Assembly: GCA_963971535.1 (NCBI GenBank)
Contig: OZ020599.1
Coordinates: 93,073,765 to 93,137,764, forward strand
Length of the DNA stretch: 64,000 bases
Source: Notolepis coatsorum
Lineage: Eukaryota; Chordata; Actinopteri; Aulopiformes; Paralepididae
Direction of reading: 5' to 3'
Position numbers and translations under genes: made by a program. A model generated the notes under the pieces. That model saw only the letters and a program-made list of their open reading frames with translations. It was not told where the DNA came from and did not search any database. Below, one piece after another: positions 1-10,804 of this stretch. The first letter of the stretch is position 1. The number at the start of each line of letters is the position of its first letter.

Positions 1-64
1 CCCCGAAAATCAATTAAGGGGGGCAAAAAAAGCCCTTGAAAATTTTTTTTAATTTCTAACCCTG
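1..64 (-). mobile_element. Terminal fragment of a hAT-like element cut by the window edge
   Basis: Read on the minus strand, this begins with the same terminus (CAGGGTTAGAAATTAA) and the same subterminal G/C-rich stretch as the complete element at 3318-6199. Only about 60 bp are inside the window. No TSD can be tested because the other end is missing. Confidence 0.7.
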
Positions 65-90
65 TCATGATGTTATATATAGGGCTGTCT

Positions 91-1324
91 TAGGGCTGGG
101 CGATATGACGATATTATATAAATATCGGGTACAGTTCATTAACAATACACTTTTTAAACGTATCGCGGATATCGTGATGTTTTGCCCTCGCGTTAGAGGC
201 CGCCGCGGCTGAGATGAGACTTACAAGCGCAGTGCTAAATGCTTTCCTCTCTCTCTCGCCTCTCCCTCTTGCAGAAAAAAAAAGTCAGTCACACACACAC
301 TTGCCAAAATTACGTCATCTACACGCACATACACGCACGCAAGCGCACACACCTAGCCAGAGAGGCGGTGGTGGCTCGGTGCTAGGGATGCCCCCTGAAA
401 CCCAGGAGTAAACTCCGGCGTTAACGGTACTGCTATCTGTAAGTTAGTTTATGAGCGGATTAGCTACGGAGCTAACAGAGTGTACCATGCATCTCAGTGG
501 CAGCAACAGTGGACACGGAGTAATGTTAACGTTATGTGGAGTTCATACTACACTACACGTATGAACTCGACATAACGTTAACGTTACTCCGTTTCCATGA
601 AGTGTTTAATTAGCAGCAATCTGTTGTTGAAAATGTAACGTTAACCGGAAAACCGGAAATGGAATGAGAGGACAGGAAGCCGTCATGAAGTGGGCTTCTG
701 GCCCTTGTAGTCATATATATTGTAGTCTTAGTCTTATTAACTAAAAGATTTTAACAAAATAAAAAGCAGCAGCACTATTGGATAACTGAGTCATGTTTGC
801 TATGTATTTCTTTCTTTAGGGGAGTAGGACATTTGTTTCACAGTTTTAGCATGATGTTTTATAGATGGCTAGGTTAAACACAGGTTTTTGTTTTTAAGAG
901 GGGGGGTTTGATTTGATTGAAGTTTATTTCAAGTATGCAACACAACAAACAAACATCAAGTACAGATATAGCCTTAAGCCGTTCAAATAATAAATGTATA
1001 CATACATGTAAATAAATAAATAGTTACAATATGTAATCTAATCATCTAAATCTAATCTAATATATAATATAAAAAAACGAAAGGCTAAAATGCTAAATAT
1101 ATAATCTAAGAATCCAATAATCTAAATCTAATATATAATATAAAAATGCTAAATGCATGAGTCTTTTGTCTTTAATGTTCGCTTGCAAACTCAAATACTG
1201 TCTTGGTAAGCCTCATAATGAATTGTTTGGGTAAAAAAGGAAAAACATCGTGATGCGTATCGTGTATCGCCGAAAGGTCAGAAAATATCGTGATATCATA
1301 TTTAGGCCATATCGCCCAGCCCTA
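91..1324 (+). mobile_element. hAT-like non-autonomous element, GGGCTGGGCGATATG family
   Basis: Inverted termini TAGGGCTGGGCGATATG and its complement end at 91 and 1324 and are flanked by an exact 8-bp TSD, ggctgtct (83-90 and 1325-1332). Subterminal sequence is rich in ATATCG/CGATAT repeats. Same family as 6538-7797 (reversed) and 40425-41471. It has no transposase ORF. The element sits inside the TTCGAA element at 80-1783 and is therefore younger than it. Confidence 0.9.
516..591. repeat. Near-perfect 33-bp palindrome inside the 91-1324 element
   Basis: Arms 516-548 and 559-591 pair with two mismatches around a 10-nt loop. The arms contain the GTTAACGTTA motif. It could extrude as a cruciform or be a relic of an inserted palindromic MITE. 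Confidence 0.85.
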
Positions 1325-1791
1325 GGCTGTCTTAAATACTTCGAAGCTTCGTTCGATGGGCATGGGATTCGAATATAAAAATAAAATTCAATTATAAAAA
1401 AATATATATATAATTTTTTTTTCTTTGTTAATTACAACAAGCAATTCTGTTTGTTATTTAAGATGAGGTCGGACTCTGCACTGACAGATTTGTGTTCATT
1501 GTGCTGCTTTTATGAAGCCTCAAATGACGGCTTACAATATTTCATGAAAGCAAAGTGTTTCGTTTGTCTAAGATTTAAAAAGGTTTAAACTTTACAGCAC
1601 TGACAACGTTGAACAAAGTGCTGTACAAGTCCCAACACATTAAACAAATAATAATAATTTAATAAAAAAAAAAAAATGTGTTACATTTTTGTATTTTTTA
1701 TTTTATTTTTAAGCTTCGAATTAAAATCGAATCTCGGCCCTGAGGCTTCGAATTCCAAAAAAACAAATCGAAGGTCAGCCCTAGTATATAG

Positions 1792-1853
1792 TGTATCGTT
1801 ACATAGCCAAAAAATATCGTGATATCATTTAGAGGCCGTATTGCCCAGCCCTA
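1792..1853 (-). mobile_element. End fragment of a GGGCTGGGCGATATG-family element
   Basis: Contains the ATATCGTGATATCA subterminal motif and ends in CCCAGCCCTA, as in the right ends of 91-1324 and 40425-41471. The partner end is not seen nearby. Confidence 0.6.
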
Positions 1854-2091
1854 CGGCCCCAGGACAGTTCATCAGTATTTGTGAGAGAGAGAGAGACCTC
1901 AGATCGGTGCGATGTAAAACCTGGGACTGCTCTGTGGACCGTGATTGGGGCTCTGACTTTCTGAGGTCATAAAATGTTTGTGTGAGCACTGAGCCAAACA
2001 TTACCGTGCACCCAAATGAGGTTTATATATTCTAGCTTAGCTAGAAGGTCTGAAGGAACCAGCATTTAGACCTCATTTGGGTGTAAGGGCT

Positions 2092-2776
2092 GCGTGTAGC
2101 TTATTCCCAGCGGAAGAGTATGTCGCATGCTTCCGCGTTTTCTCTGATTGGCCAATTGTGACCACGGCAGCGCGAGAGAGCTGCAGCGCGGAAATAGGCT
2201 GTCTATTGCCTCGCGCTGCAGCGCGGAAATAGGCTGTCTATTGCCATTCTCTAAGACAAACTCTAACCTTAACCAGCTCCTTAACAGCGCCTAAACTTAA
2301 CCCTTCTAACCATAACCAACTCCGAAACAATGCCTAACCTTAACCTTAACCTTAACCATGCCTAACCTTAACCTTAACCATAACCAACTCCGAAAGAATA
2401 TTGCCATTCTCTAAGACAAACTCTAACCTTAACCAGCTCCTTAACAGCGCCTAAACTTAACCCTTCTAACCTTAACCAACTCCGAAACAATGCCTAACCT
2501 TAACCTTAATGCCTAAACTTAACCGGCGAAAGAATGCACGTTAAAAAAATTAAAATAAAATTTAAGGGATTCGAACTTGTCACCAACGGACCGCAGGACC
2601 GCAGCGCTGCCAGTTGAGCTAAGCTTCGAATGAAAATCATCTGGGATTACGGCTACATAATGCCGCAAGCTCTGCCGCTCCGCGGCTGCCGCGCCTGCCG
2701 CGGGGCGTGTCGCAGCCAATCGGGGAAAACGCGGAAGCACTCGGGCGTACTCTTCCTCTGGGAATAAGCAATAAGC
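2092..2776. mobile_element. Mutator-like (MULE) MITE with long terminal inverted repeats
   Basis: Terminal inverted repeats of about 45-50 bp (left GCGTGTAGCTTATTCCCAG, right its near-complement) are flanked by a 9-bp TSD, gtaagggct, at 2083-2091 and 2777-2785. A 9-bp TSD with long TIRs is typical of the Mutator superfamily. The interior has CTAACCTTAACC-type repeats with one segment duplicated (2230-2290 and 2401-2460), and a tRNA-like segment on the minus strand. No coding capacity. A related 321-bp element lies at 49414-49734. Confidence 0.8.
2566..2622 (-). other. tRNA-like segment with Pol III A and B boxes
   Basis: On the minus strand an A-box-like TAGCTCAACTGG (2610-2621) is followed by the B-box GTTCGAATCCC (2566-2576) at tRNA-like spacing. 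It is not a complete tRNA, since acceptor stems do not pair in an obvious way. The same segment recurs at 27040-27096. Confidence 0.6.
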
Positions 2777-3510
2777 GTAAGGGCTCTCGAGAAACGTTAA
2801 ACCCTCATTACATTTCAGGCTCTATAGAAATAAACGTTGACGTGACAAGACGGCTAGTCTTAACACTTAGGTAGAGTCATGTAACAGTATATTGTCACAA
2901 TGTAAGAAGAAAAAGGCGGCACACTGACAGAATCTATAAAGAGGCTCTCTGTTTAAGACCTTTATGACAAACATGGAAATCATACTGAGATGTTCACTTG
3001 TTTTCACCATGTACTGTAAATTATCTATTTTTGCATCTAAAGAGATTTAGTCTATCTCTCATCAGTGTACAGGCATTTTCTTCCTACATTGGAGTATTAT
3101 GTTGGCATCACACACCTGACAGGGCTCTACGCTAACCTTTTTCACTAGGGGCACAGGTGCTCCTAAATGAAAAAAGTTAGGAGCACACAAAGAAATTTAG
3201 GAGCACCCAAAAATATTTAGGAGCACAGTGAAAATATTTCAAGTAAAAGAGTTTTTTCTTCAAAATTAATGTATATTTGTACTGTGCGTGCATGTGTGCT
3301 CTTGCTACAACCCTGCACAGGGTTAGAAATTAACTTAACAAGGGCTTTTTTTGCCCCCCTTAATTGATTTTCGGGGGCTTTTTTTGTATTTCGGGGGCAC
3401 AACATTTTTATAATGAAAATTAACATAAAGATTATAAAACATTGTTGACACTTTTTTTTACAGTCTTCGTCCCTATGTTTGATAACGTAATGTTAATGTC
3501 TCCATATATA

Positions 3511-3640
3511 GGGCTCTACGCTAACCTTTTTCCCAAGGAGCACATGTGCTCCTAAATAAAATGTTAATAAATAAAATCTAAATACAAATTTAGGAGCACA
3601 CAGAAATTTAGGAGCACAGTGACAATTGTTCAAGTAACAC
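3511..3640 (+). mobile_element. Second copy of the CTCTACGCTAACC-type terminus
   Basis: The terminal sequence and AGGAGCAC-rich subterminal segment are repeated from 3121-3240. It is followed by a CA dinucleotide run (3637-3665). No matching right end was found close by. Confidence 0.55.
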
Positions 3641-4256
3641 ACACACACACACGCACACACACACACGATGTGTGACATCATGGCTTGGTTTCATGTTTTG
3701 AGGTACCTTCAATTATCTGTAAATAATACATACATACTCTTATCTAAATAGATTAAATATTATTGTCCCTGAGGGCAAGTTGTGTTGTTGTCTTGATATA
3801 TCTACAAATAGCAGACGAATAACCGGTTGCCTCTGGATCAATGAATGTCTAATATTGAATAATATTATTAGCTATTTTATTTTTAACATCCCTAATTCCA
3901 ACAGTCAAGAGGCTTGTTTCAAATTGATGAAAAACCCCACACATGCAACGTTTGTGAGTATAGGCTCTGGCCAGTAGGGCTGACCTTCGAATTTCTTTTG
4001 GCAATCGAAGCTTCGGGGTCGAAGCTTCGAATTTTTTTTCTTTTTTTTTCTTATGTTGTGGGACTTGTACAGCACTTTGGTAAACTTTGTTGTCTTTAAA
4101 TGTGCTCTATAAATAAAGTGGATTGGATTAATGAATTAAGTAGCCCCTTTCGTGACTGCCAACACAGTGTGATTTAATTCAAGGTGGATCGCTGTTCAGA
4201 TTTCATGGGAACTACCAATCTCCCAAATCAAGAATGTTTAAGATGAATGAAGTAAG

Positions 4257-4739
4257 GGCGGCTAGGTGGTGTAGTGGTCTAAGGCACTCGCCACCAGTGT
4301 GGAGACGCTAGGATTCGCGTGTTCGAATCCAGCTCTCCACATTGTTTTTCAGTTTGGCTGGTCGTCCGCAGTAATACACATTGGCCGTATTACGGGGAGG
4401 GAAAAACTGAAGGGTGGGGATCGAACGTTGTGAACAAGCGACTCCTACAAGTCGGTTGGTGCGCCTGCGCAGTAGAATCAGGAAGTGTCGGGGGCAGCGT
4501 GAGCCTCCCACGCGTTACTCCTCGACACTGAGAGATCGAGCTGCGCAGGTGAAAAGATGCGACTGCTGTTACCTCAAGTACCGGAGGGGACTTGTGCTAT
4601 GTATGACTTAGTCCTCACTGCAGCCGGCTTGTGGGAGGCAAGAAACAGCGTTCGTGACAGGGGAGGGTTGAATTGGATGATACGAAATTGGGATGGGAGA
4701 AAATATAGAAAATGGGAGAAAAAGTGGATCAAAAAAAAA
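4257..4739 (+). mobile_element. tRNA-derived SINE, complete
   Basis: A tRNA-like head has an A-box-like GTGGTGTAGTGG and a B-box GTTCGAATCC (4320-4329). The body contains GTGCGCCTGCGCAG and a GGGATGGGAGAAAA-type tail ending in poly-A. An exact 16-bp TSD (agatgaatgaagtaag, 4241-4256 and 4740-4755) shows LINE-type target-primed insertion. Relatives lie at 24540-25030, 36815-37308 and 43258-43726. Confidence 0.9.
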
Positions 4740-5097
4740 AGATGAATGAAGTAAGATTTTGATTATTTGAAATATGGCCTGTGTAGACTAAACTATGCAC
4801 AGAATTATGTCAGTCTACAAGGTCCGGATTCTACATGGTCCGGCAATGTAGACCTTGTAGACTCCACTACAGACCAATTATCAGTGAATGTCCATGCATT
4901 TTTAAGAAGGGCTACTTCCACAAAAAAACAAAGAACTCACCAAAACATCTCAGTAGCACCTTATCTAAATGTTCTATTTCATATATGGAGATTCATATTT
5001 ATTTATGTATTGCATGCATTTCTACATTTTATTTCCTATTTTGTTTATTCATCCCAGTATCTTTCTTTCTTATGTGTGGAATTCTACAAGACATTTA

Positions 5098-5480
5098 CAT
5101 TCACATTTACATTTAGTCATTTAGCTGACGCTTTTATCCAAAGCGACTTACAAGTTCTGTACGACAGGTCATCAGGAAGGATACAACTCTTATCAGCTGA
5201 GTAACAATATTCATCAAAGTGTTGCATGTTACAGTGTAGGTTAGTTTATTAGGACAAGTGCATGACAGTAAGGTTAGTTAGGGTTAGATTTTTTTTATTT
5301 TATTTTTTAAATTGTATTTCAGATAATGGTTGAAGAAGTGCGTCTTTAGTCGACGGCGAAAGATTGGATGGGATTCGGCTGTCCTAACTGGGGTGGGTAG
5401 TTCATTCCACCATTGTGGGGCAAGGACTGAGAATAGGCGTGTAGGTGGTGTATATGTGTTTGAGGATGATATCCTTCAAA
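5098..5480 (-). mobile_element. L2-like LINE 3' tail fragment
   Basis: On the minus strand this ends with GTCGCTTTGGATAAAAGCG and an ATTTACATTTA tail, a very common 3' end of fish L2-type LINEs and partner SINEs. Homologous fragments are at 13072-13262 and 48957-49107. The part at 5330-5470 resembles a degraded C-terminal L2 coding end. It does not encode an intact protein. Confidence 0.6.
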
Positions 5481-6460
5481 CAGGCAATAGTGATGATATA
5501 ATTTGGGCAGTGCTGAGCTGGGTTACTTTCCTCCAGTGTATTTGTCCCCCGGCCCCACCCAATGGCCCCATGCACACACACACACACACACCGAAGTAAA
5601 AATTTTCAAAAAATTAAAAAGTTGAAAAAAAATTGATTTTTTTTAAATCTTTTAATTAATTTTTTTATAAACTTCTATTTTTTTTAATGTTCGAAGCTTG
5701 TGCCATCGAACGAAGCTTCGAAGTATTTAAGACAGCCCTACTGGCCAGATCGATCAATGAAATACGTTGCGCGCTCAGCGCTGTGGAATGAAGGAAATGC
5801 GCATCGGGATCGGATTTGGATGTTATTCTTTGGAGTTGTGTTACAAATGGAACGGTCTTTCCCCGCCGAACACAAGTTACTTAACGTTACACAGGTCGCG
5901 CTATGCAGATGCTTAGCTTGCTAACGTTAAGATAGCAGTGTAATGCTTGATGAAAGCAGAGCGCTCGGTCTGTGTTCGCATCCTCTCAAGTGCCTGTAAC
6001 ACGCAGCGGGCCCCGCCTCCCTCCCTCCTTGGAACAAACATTCCACCCAAAAACTGAATTTCAGTCCAGTTTCAATCTGAACTAGTAGTAGTTAGTAAAC
6101 TGTCGGGGGCTTTTCTTGCCCCCCTTAACTGATTTTCGAGGGCATTTGGTCAATTTTCGAGGGCATTTTGCCCCAAGCCCCCGTTAATTTCGAACCCTGA
6201 CCCTGCATGTTTACATTTTGTATTTTGTACTTGATGTTCATTAACGTGCTGTCCCTATCAAATAAACTATCAAATCAAACTACTGCTACAAAAGTAACAG
6301 TCACTTAACTTTAGCTTTTGCCCCTTTTATGCATACAATGCCTATGTTTTGGCTGTGTTGCTCTTCTAGAGAAATAATCCTTTCAGGGTTGCCTATTTAA
6401 ATACTGTACACCTCCAGTACAGAAACATTGTTTATGAGTTTGCGTGTCAGGTAGACCATT

Positions 6461-6504
6461 GATTGACAGTCGAGTCTGCCAATTACGTCACACCGCTTGC
6501 ACTC
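6461..6504 (+). promoter_or_regulatory. Recurrent CCAAT/CRE-like module, copy 1
   Basis: Contains CTGCCAATTACGTCACACCG: a CCAAT box next to an ACGTCA half-site of the ATF/CREB type. The same module recurs at 7181-7245, 20074-20150, 28083-28160 and 40797-40876 in elements with different ends. A regulatory role is inferred from motifs only. Confidence 0.45.
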
Positions 6505-6825
6505 CGGCCGCCCGGCGCTGCAGCTGGACCCTATTGCTAGGGCTGGGCGATATGGCCTAAATATGATATCACGATATTTTCTGACCTTTCGGCGATACAC
6601 GATACACATCACGATGTTTTTCTTTTTTTCCCCAAACAATTCATTATGAGGCTTACCAAGACAATTTGAGTTTGCAAGCTAACATTAAAGACTAAATAAA
6701 ATACCCATGCATTTAGCATTTTTATATTATATATTAGATTTAGATTATTGGATTATTAGATTATATATTGCATATATTTAGCAATGAGATATTATATGAT
6801 TTAGATATGAAATATGATTAATTGA

Positions 6826-6966
6826 AAATGGGGGACCCTGATGTAAACAAGACGAAAGACTTTCTCTGGTCTGCATCCCCTTAACAATTGTGTGTATTGA
6901 GCCGTACTGTATTGTACCCATTCTGCAATCTATTAATAAAGTTTTAAATCAATCAATCAATCAATA
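6826..6966 (+). repeat. LINE/SINE 3'-tail-like repeat ending in (TCAA)n
   Basis: The segment runs from GAAAATGGGGGACCCTGATG through TGTACCCATTCTGCAATCT and AATAAAGTTTT to a (TCAA)n microsatellite. The same unit recurs at 7020-7165, 14590-14858, 26010-26110, 40893-41035 (-), 41083-41226 (-), 53903-54047 (-) and 54300-54467. The microsatellite end suggests a retroposon 3' tail. The parent element is not identified. Confidence 0.65.
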
Positions 6967-7019
6967 AATAGCATTTTAGCATTTTTATGAAACTACTGTA
7001 TATTTGTATGTCTCTAAAT

Positions 7020-7165
7020 GTTTTGATGAATTGAAAATGGAGGACCCTTATGTAAAAAAGCCGAAAGTCTTTTTCTGGTCTTCATCCCCCAGTCCACTGT
7101 TGTTGTATTGAGCTGTACTGTATTGTACCCATTCTGCAATCGTTAATAACGTTTCCATTCATTCG
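7020..7165 (+). repeat. (TCAA)-tail type repeat, diverged copy
   Basis: Shares the GGACCCT, AAAGTCTTT and ACCCATTCTGCAAT landmarks with 6826-6966, about 70 bp downstream of it, inside the same hAT-like element. Confidence 0.55.
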
Positions 7166-7180
7166 ATCATTCAGCCGGCA

Positions 7181-7245
7181 GAGTCTGCCAATTACGTCAC
7201 ACCGATTGAACCCGCCCTGCTGTTCTTAGCACCAATCGGCAAGCT
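7181..7245 (+). promoter_or_regulatory. Recurrent CCAAT/CRE-like module, copy 2
   Basis: GCCAATTACGTCACACCG is followed about 30 bp later by CACCAATCGG, giving two CCAAT motifs flanking an ATF/CREB-like half-site. It lies inside the 6538-7797 element. Confidence 0.45.
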
Positions 7246-7879
7246 CTATGCGTTTTTTACTTCCGCAATTGATTTTGACGAGAGCTGAGCTCAGCTCAAC
7301 GACAACAACAGCTCCCTGCAGCAGACGAGTGATTACCAGCGCACCGCAGCATGACTAAACAAGCCATAATGATTTTATTGCAACGAATGTTATAATAAAA
7401 GCCTTTCCATACATCTGTCTGATTGAAAACTTTATTAACAGACCGCAGAATGGGCATGCACAACTCCGCACAGGCTGAGATATGAACAGTAACGCTTGCT
7501 ATCTATGTCGTCATTGGACATTGCTATGTTTGGGTAAATACGCTAATGTTATTGAACGTGTAACTATATAACGTTAATGCCACAAAACGAATGCCTTTGT
7601 TAATAATAATTAGTAACTTTGATGCAGTAGTGTGTGTGGGGGCGGCGTTGTTCAAAAGTTTGAACGGGTGTGGACCAGATTGACGCGACACAATCCTCTT
7701 GGGCAAAACATCACGATATCCACAATACGTTAAAAAAGTGTATCGTTAATGAACTGTACCCGATATTTATATAATATCGTCATATCGCCCAGCCCTACCT
7801 ATTGCCCACCTCTGCTGTTCATAACGCTAGCCAAGTTAGCTGTACACACATACACAGTGGGCCGGCAGTTACTTTGGTG

Positions 7880-7965
7880 TAGGGGTGTAACAATGCATCG
7901 ATCCTAAGGGGAAAATTCAACTGCATCGATTTGAAAATGTTAGAATCGATTATCGCAATTTGAAT
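7880..7965 (+). mobile_element. hAT-like left end, TAGGGGTGTAACAATGCATCGA
   Basis: The terminus and following ATCGAT/AATCGAT repeats fit the common fish TAGGGGTGTAAC element type. No right end was found, so this is treated as a fragment. Confidence 0.5.
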
Positions 7966-8537
7966 GTGTACACAGTGTTATGTTGTTATCATGTCCGTTA
8001 CAGTCAACACAACGGCATACGCTACGGCTACTGCATCAACGTTATGATTAACAAAGCAAGGCATTCGTTTTGTTGCATTAACGTTATATTACTATTGCTA
8101 TCGCTAAATCTAGGTGTTCTAAAATATATTGCTATTAGTAAGACTAGAAGTTACATGACTCTGGAAACTCTCGCATATCGCAATGGTGGCGTTTCAGGAA
8201 GTAAACAAGCCAAATGAGAGCTTCCGATTGATCATTTGCTTTCTTTCTCATGAAACCAGTCACGTCACTCTACTGTGATTGGACCGTTGGCTTGAGTGCA
8301 ATGTGGGACTTGTAGTTTTTTAACGATTCTCGCGGCGGAGGAAAAAAAAGAAGAGAGAGGCTGTAATCTGTACTCGCACAGCGTGCGCGTAATTGATTTT
8401 TACGGTTCGCACACACATATTTTTAGGGGCATATGCGAGCAATTTGATCGCACTGTAGAGCCCTGCCTGACTTATTCTTGGTAAGCCTCGGGTCAAGAGC
8501 GCACATTTTTCAACCTTGTTTACAGTATATTGTCCCA

Positions 8538-8660
8538 TAGGGGTGGGAATCACCGGAGGCCCCGCAATATGATATTATCACGATACGATTGCGATTTGAA
8601 ACATTATCCAATATGATGTGATTTATTACTTTTTTCAACTGCAAATTATGTCCCCAAAGG
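8538..8660 (+). mobile_element. hAT-like left end, TAGGGGTGGGAATCACC
   Basis: The TAGGGGTGGGAATCACC terminus is followed by ATCACGATACGATTG subterminal repeats. No partner end was identified. The following 140 bases show nothing recognisable. Confidence 0.5.
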
Positions 8661-8920
8661 AAACACCTGTTTTTATCTAATCATGAGATCGTTTTCAGTC
8701 TGTTAATCTCACTTCAATCATTTTTATTGCACCCCTATTTTCGCATAATATTGTAGTTTAATTGACAGACATATATTTTCAGTGTTTCTCACAGGTTGTT
8801 ACTTAAAGGAACATGCCGACATTATGGGAAATGTGTTTAACGTCTTCTCCAGAGTCGGACAAGAAGATGGATACCAGTTTCCTCTCTGTGCGTTCAGTAG
8901 AAGACCATCCGGCTGCAAGC

Positions 8921-9056
8921 TAGCCTAGCTTAGCACAAACCATTGTATGCGGATACAGACCAGCTAGCCGAGCTTAAAACTCCAGGAGAGGTGTTTTTTG
9001 GCCAACAGCTAGGCTAGCTGTTCCGTATCCACTTCCATTAGTTTGTGCTAAACTTT
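8921..9056. repeat. Imperfect inverted repeat around GCTAGCCTAGCTTAG
   Basis: AGCACAAACCATTGTATGCG...CAGCTAGCC on the left is answered by GGCTAGCTGTTCCGTATCC...GTTTGTGCT on the right. It is probably part of the same MITE-like unit as 9057-9434. Confidence 0.55.
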
Positions 9057-9434
9057 GAGTAGAAGTAGTTCAGCAGAGACTCGCGTGCGAGGCCAACTAG
9101 AGACACCTGTAGGACGGGAGGCACGCTATAAACACCGTTTAGTGAGATATTCACTCATCCATTGAAAAACCCTCCTCTAATCACAACTGTTGCTTCCCTC
9201 AGCCTCTGACAAAAAGAGGGCAGGGTTTGAGATGGGTCAATTGTCATGTTTGAAACACCCCACATTCCACAGTACAGGCTTTTCAGATTGACGGTAAGCT
9301 AAGCACCTGCACTGTTGGGTCTCCTCAGTCTATGATGAGTGAATATCTTCACTAAAAGGTGTGTAGCGTGCCTCCCGTCCTGCAGGTGTCTCTAGTTGGC
9401 CTCGCGCTGAGTTTCTGCTGAACTACTTCTACTC
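9057..9434. repeat. Large inverted repeat, ~100-bp arms
   Basis: Arms 9057-9159 and 9334-9434 are near-complementary over about 100 bp, separated by about 175 bp. The arms carry GGAGGCACGCTA / TAGCGTGCCTCC and AGACACCTG blocks. The right arm continues into a repeat also present at 36427-36768. Confidence 0.75.
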
Positions 9435-9700
9435 AAATCAAATCGAATCAAATCGGGACTTTGTGAATTTAAATTAAATTAGGTAACCAGTGCCAATACC
9501 CCCAGCCTTAATTCTATCCTATGACTGAAAGTTTAGTACTCATAAACGGCATCAGCAGTGAAAAAGTGGTATCAGTTGGTGTCGAATAGGCCTCTACCTG
9601 TTTCCTAGTTTTTAATAACCGGGTGCCGCAATCAAAATCAACTGACAGTCATAACATCTAACTGTTGTCCAGCATGTCGTCATTTACACAGTATAGGCTA
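9363..9700 (+). repeat. Dispersed repeat shared with 36427-36768
   Basis: About 340 bp align directly with 36427-36768 with scattered differences, including the blocks GTAGCGTGCCTCCCGTCCTG and TTTTTAATAACCGGGTGCCG. No ORF. The family is not identified. Confidence 0.75.
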
Positions 9701-10452
9701 ATGGGGTTTCCCCTTAGCTTACTGTCATATATCCACCATGTTTGATCTAAATAACTATACATTTGTGAGTTACCATGGTTATGGACAGATAAACCGGCAC
9801 ACAGGCATGAGTGATTACAGTACCCCTTTGTGGTTCATGTGTACCAATACGTATATCACAACACAATCCTGGAGCTGAAAAATGTATCACAGAATTGGCT
9901 ACAGCTGTGTGATCAGCTGTAACAATATACAGAAATCAACTCATCGGCTGATATCACTTGTGGGGTCCCACACGGCACGATCCAAGGTCCCGTTCTCTTC
10001 TTCCTTCCTCTGTATGCTTCCACTTGTCATTCATAAACACAATTGACCTATCTCAGACCCACCCTCTTTTCTTGATCCTCTAATCACAACTGGAAAACTC
10101 TGACAAAAAGAGGTCGGGGTTTGAAATGGGTCAATTGTCGTGTAGTATGGCCTTTTCAGTATGGAGGTTCAGTATTCTTTACTTTTTGATGGTTGAGTAG
10201 ACATTTCTTTGGTACCCCTTCACCAATCGTAGAATTTACTGATGTATTCTGTGTTTCATTGAGTGTGCTTAGCATGGTTACTTTCAGGAAGTAGATTTAT
10301 ACTTTACTCCCAAATATTAGAATAAAGGTTGTGACTTTACTGACGTACTGTACAAGCAAAACTATCAAACTATTGAAGCGGACAATGTGCCTTTCGAGTG
10401 TAAGTACATTAACTGTTTACTTTCGTCTGTTCATCACAAACGATGTAACACC
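9701..10452. other. No gene; unclassified repeat-like DNA
   Basis: No coding region or complete element is seen. A short block at 10060-10140 (AATCACAACT, ACAAAAAGAGG, GGGTTTGAAATGGGTCAATTG) repeats 9175-9245. The segment directly abuts the LTR element. Confidence 0.5.
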
Positions 10453-10804
10453 TGTGGGATATTTGTGGATATCCTGATGAAGAATGTCTCAGTCAACCGA
10501 GGCTTGGATAATAACAAGGTTTATTAACCAAACAGATAGAATACATAGAGAGAATGGCTGAGGCTCTCGCCCCAGGTGATCAGCTGAAATTACCCAGGTA
10601 AGAGGCCTGGATAGATCTCGGGAGGAGATCTATATAGGTAAAAGGGGGGGGGGGGGTGTGGTCCCATTTGATAGGTCAGATGGGGGGGGGGGGGGGGTAC
10701 AGGTAATGGGGACACAGGGGAGGGGAGTGTCTTATTCCACAGAGAGGGGGGGGGCACAGGTAAGGGGGACATATTTACATGAGAACATTAGATATTATAC
10801 CACA
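10453..10804 (-). repeat. LTR (3' LTR on the minus strand)
   Basis: 352 bp, TGTGGGATATTTG...TATACCACA on the plus strand. It matches 16585-16939 with few differences. It includes two long G runs (around 10645 and 10683) whose lengths differ between the two LTRs. Confidence 0.88.

Larger units (their letters stand above)
80..1783 (+). mobile_element. hAT-like non-autonomous element, TTCGAA family, interrupted by 91-1324
   Basis: The left end TAGGGCTGTCTTAAATAC and right end GGTCAGCCCTA match the short complete copy at 19059-19264 and the copy at 3975-5740. The body is rich in TTCGAA/AAGCTTCG motifs and poly-A/T. A second element has inserted only 11 bp inside the left end. The flanks (gttatata at 72-79, gtatatag at 1784-1791) are similar but not an exact TSD. 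No coding capacity is visible. The hAT assignment rests on the family's 8-bp TSDs at the other copies. Confidence 0.75.
3975..5740 (-). mobile_element. hAT-like element, TTCGAA family, complete
   Basis: Ends TAGGGCTGACCTTCGAA and AAGACAGCCCTA are flanked by an exact 8-bp TSD, ctggccag (3967-3974 and 5741-5748). Orientation is opposite to 80-1783. It carries a SINE (4257-4739) and an L2-like fragment (5098-5480). Non-coding apart from those. Confidence 0.9.
3318..6199. mobile_element. hAT-like element, CAGGGTT(A/C)GAAATTAA family
   Basis: Ends CAGGGTTAGAAATTAAC and GTTAATTTCGAACCCTG are inverted repeats with an exact 8-bp TSD, accctgca (3310-3317 and 6200-6207). G/C-rich subterminal blocks are present at both ends (3350-3400, 6105-6185). 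It contains the nested element 3975-5740 and a second copy of the CTCTACGCTAACC terminus at 3511. No transposase ORF is visible. Confidence 0.88.
6538..7797 (-). mobile_element. hAT-like element, GGGCTGGGCGATATG family, complete
   Basis: Inverted ends TAGGGCTGGGCGATATGG and CATATCGCCCAGCCCTA carry an exact 8-bp TSD, cctattgc (6530-6537 and 7798-7805). Orientation is opposite to 91-1324. The interior holds two (TCAA)n-tailed repeat copies and one CCAAT/CRE-like module. Non-coding. Confidence 0.92.
3121..8464. mobile_element. Old outer hAT-like element, CTCTACGCTAACC family, heavily interrupted
   Basis: The left terminus AGGGCTCTACGCTAACC and right terminus GTAGAGCCCT are inverted over about 10 bp. 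Flanks acctgac (3114-3120) and gcctgac (8465-8471) look like a decayed TSD. The interior holds complete younger insertions at 3318-6199 and 6538-7797. A repeated AGGAGCAC motif lies near the left end (3170-3230). No protein is recognisable. Pairing of these two ends is an inference, because a second copy of the left end lies at 3511. Confidence 0.5.

Noticed and set aside
2270..2520. Telomere-like or interstitial telomeric repeat (CTAACCTTAACC)
   Set aside because: The units are TTAACC/CTTAAC, not the vertebrate TTAGGG/CCCTAA, and lie inside a MITE with its own TSD.
4260..4335. True tRNA gene
   Set aside because: It has A and B boxes but no paired acceptor stem. The head belongs to a SINE with TSD and tail.
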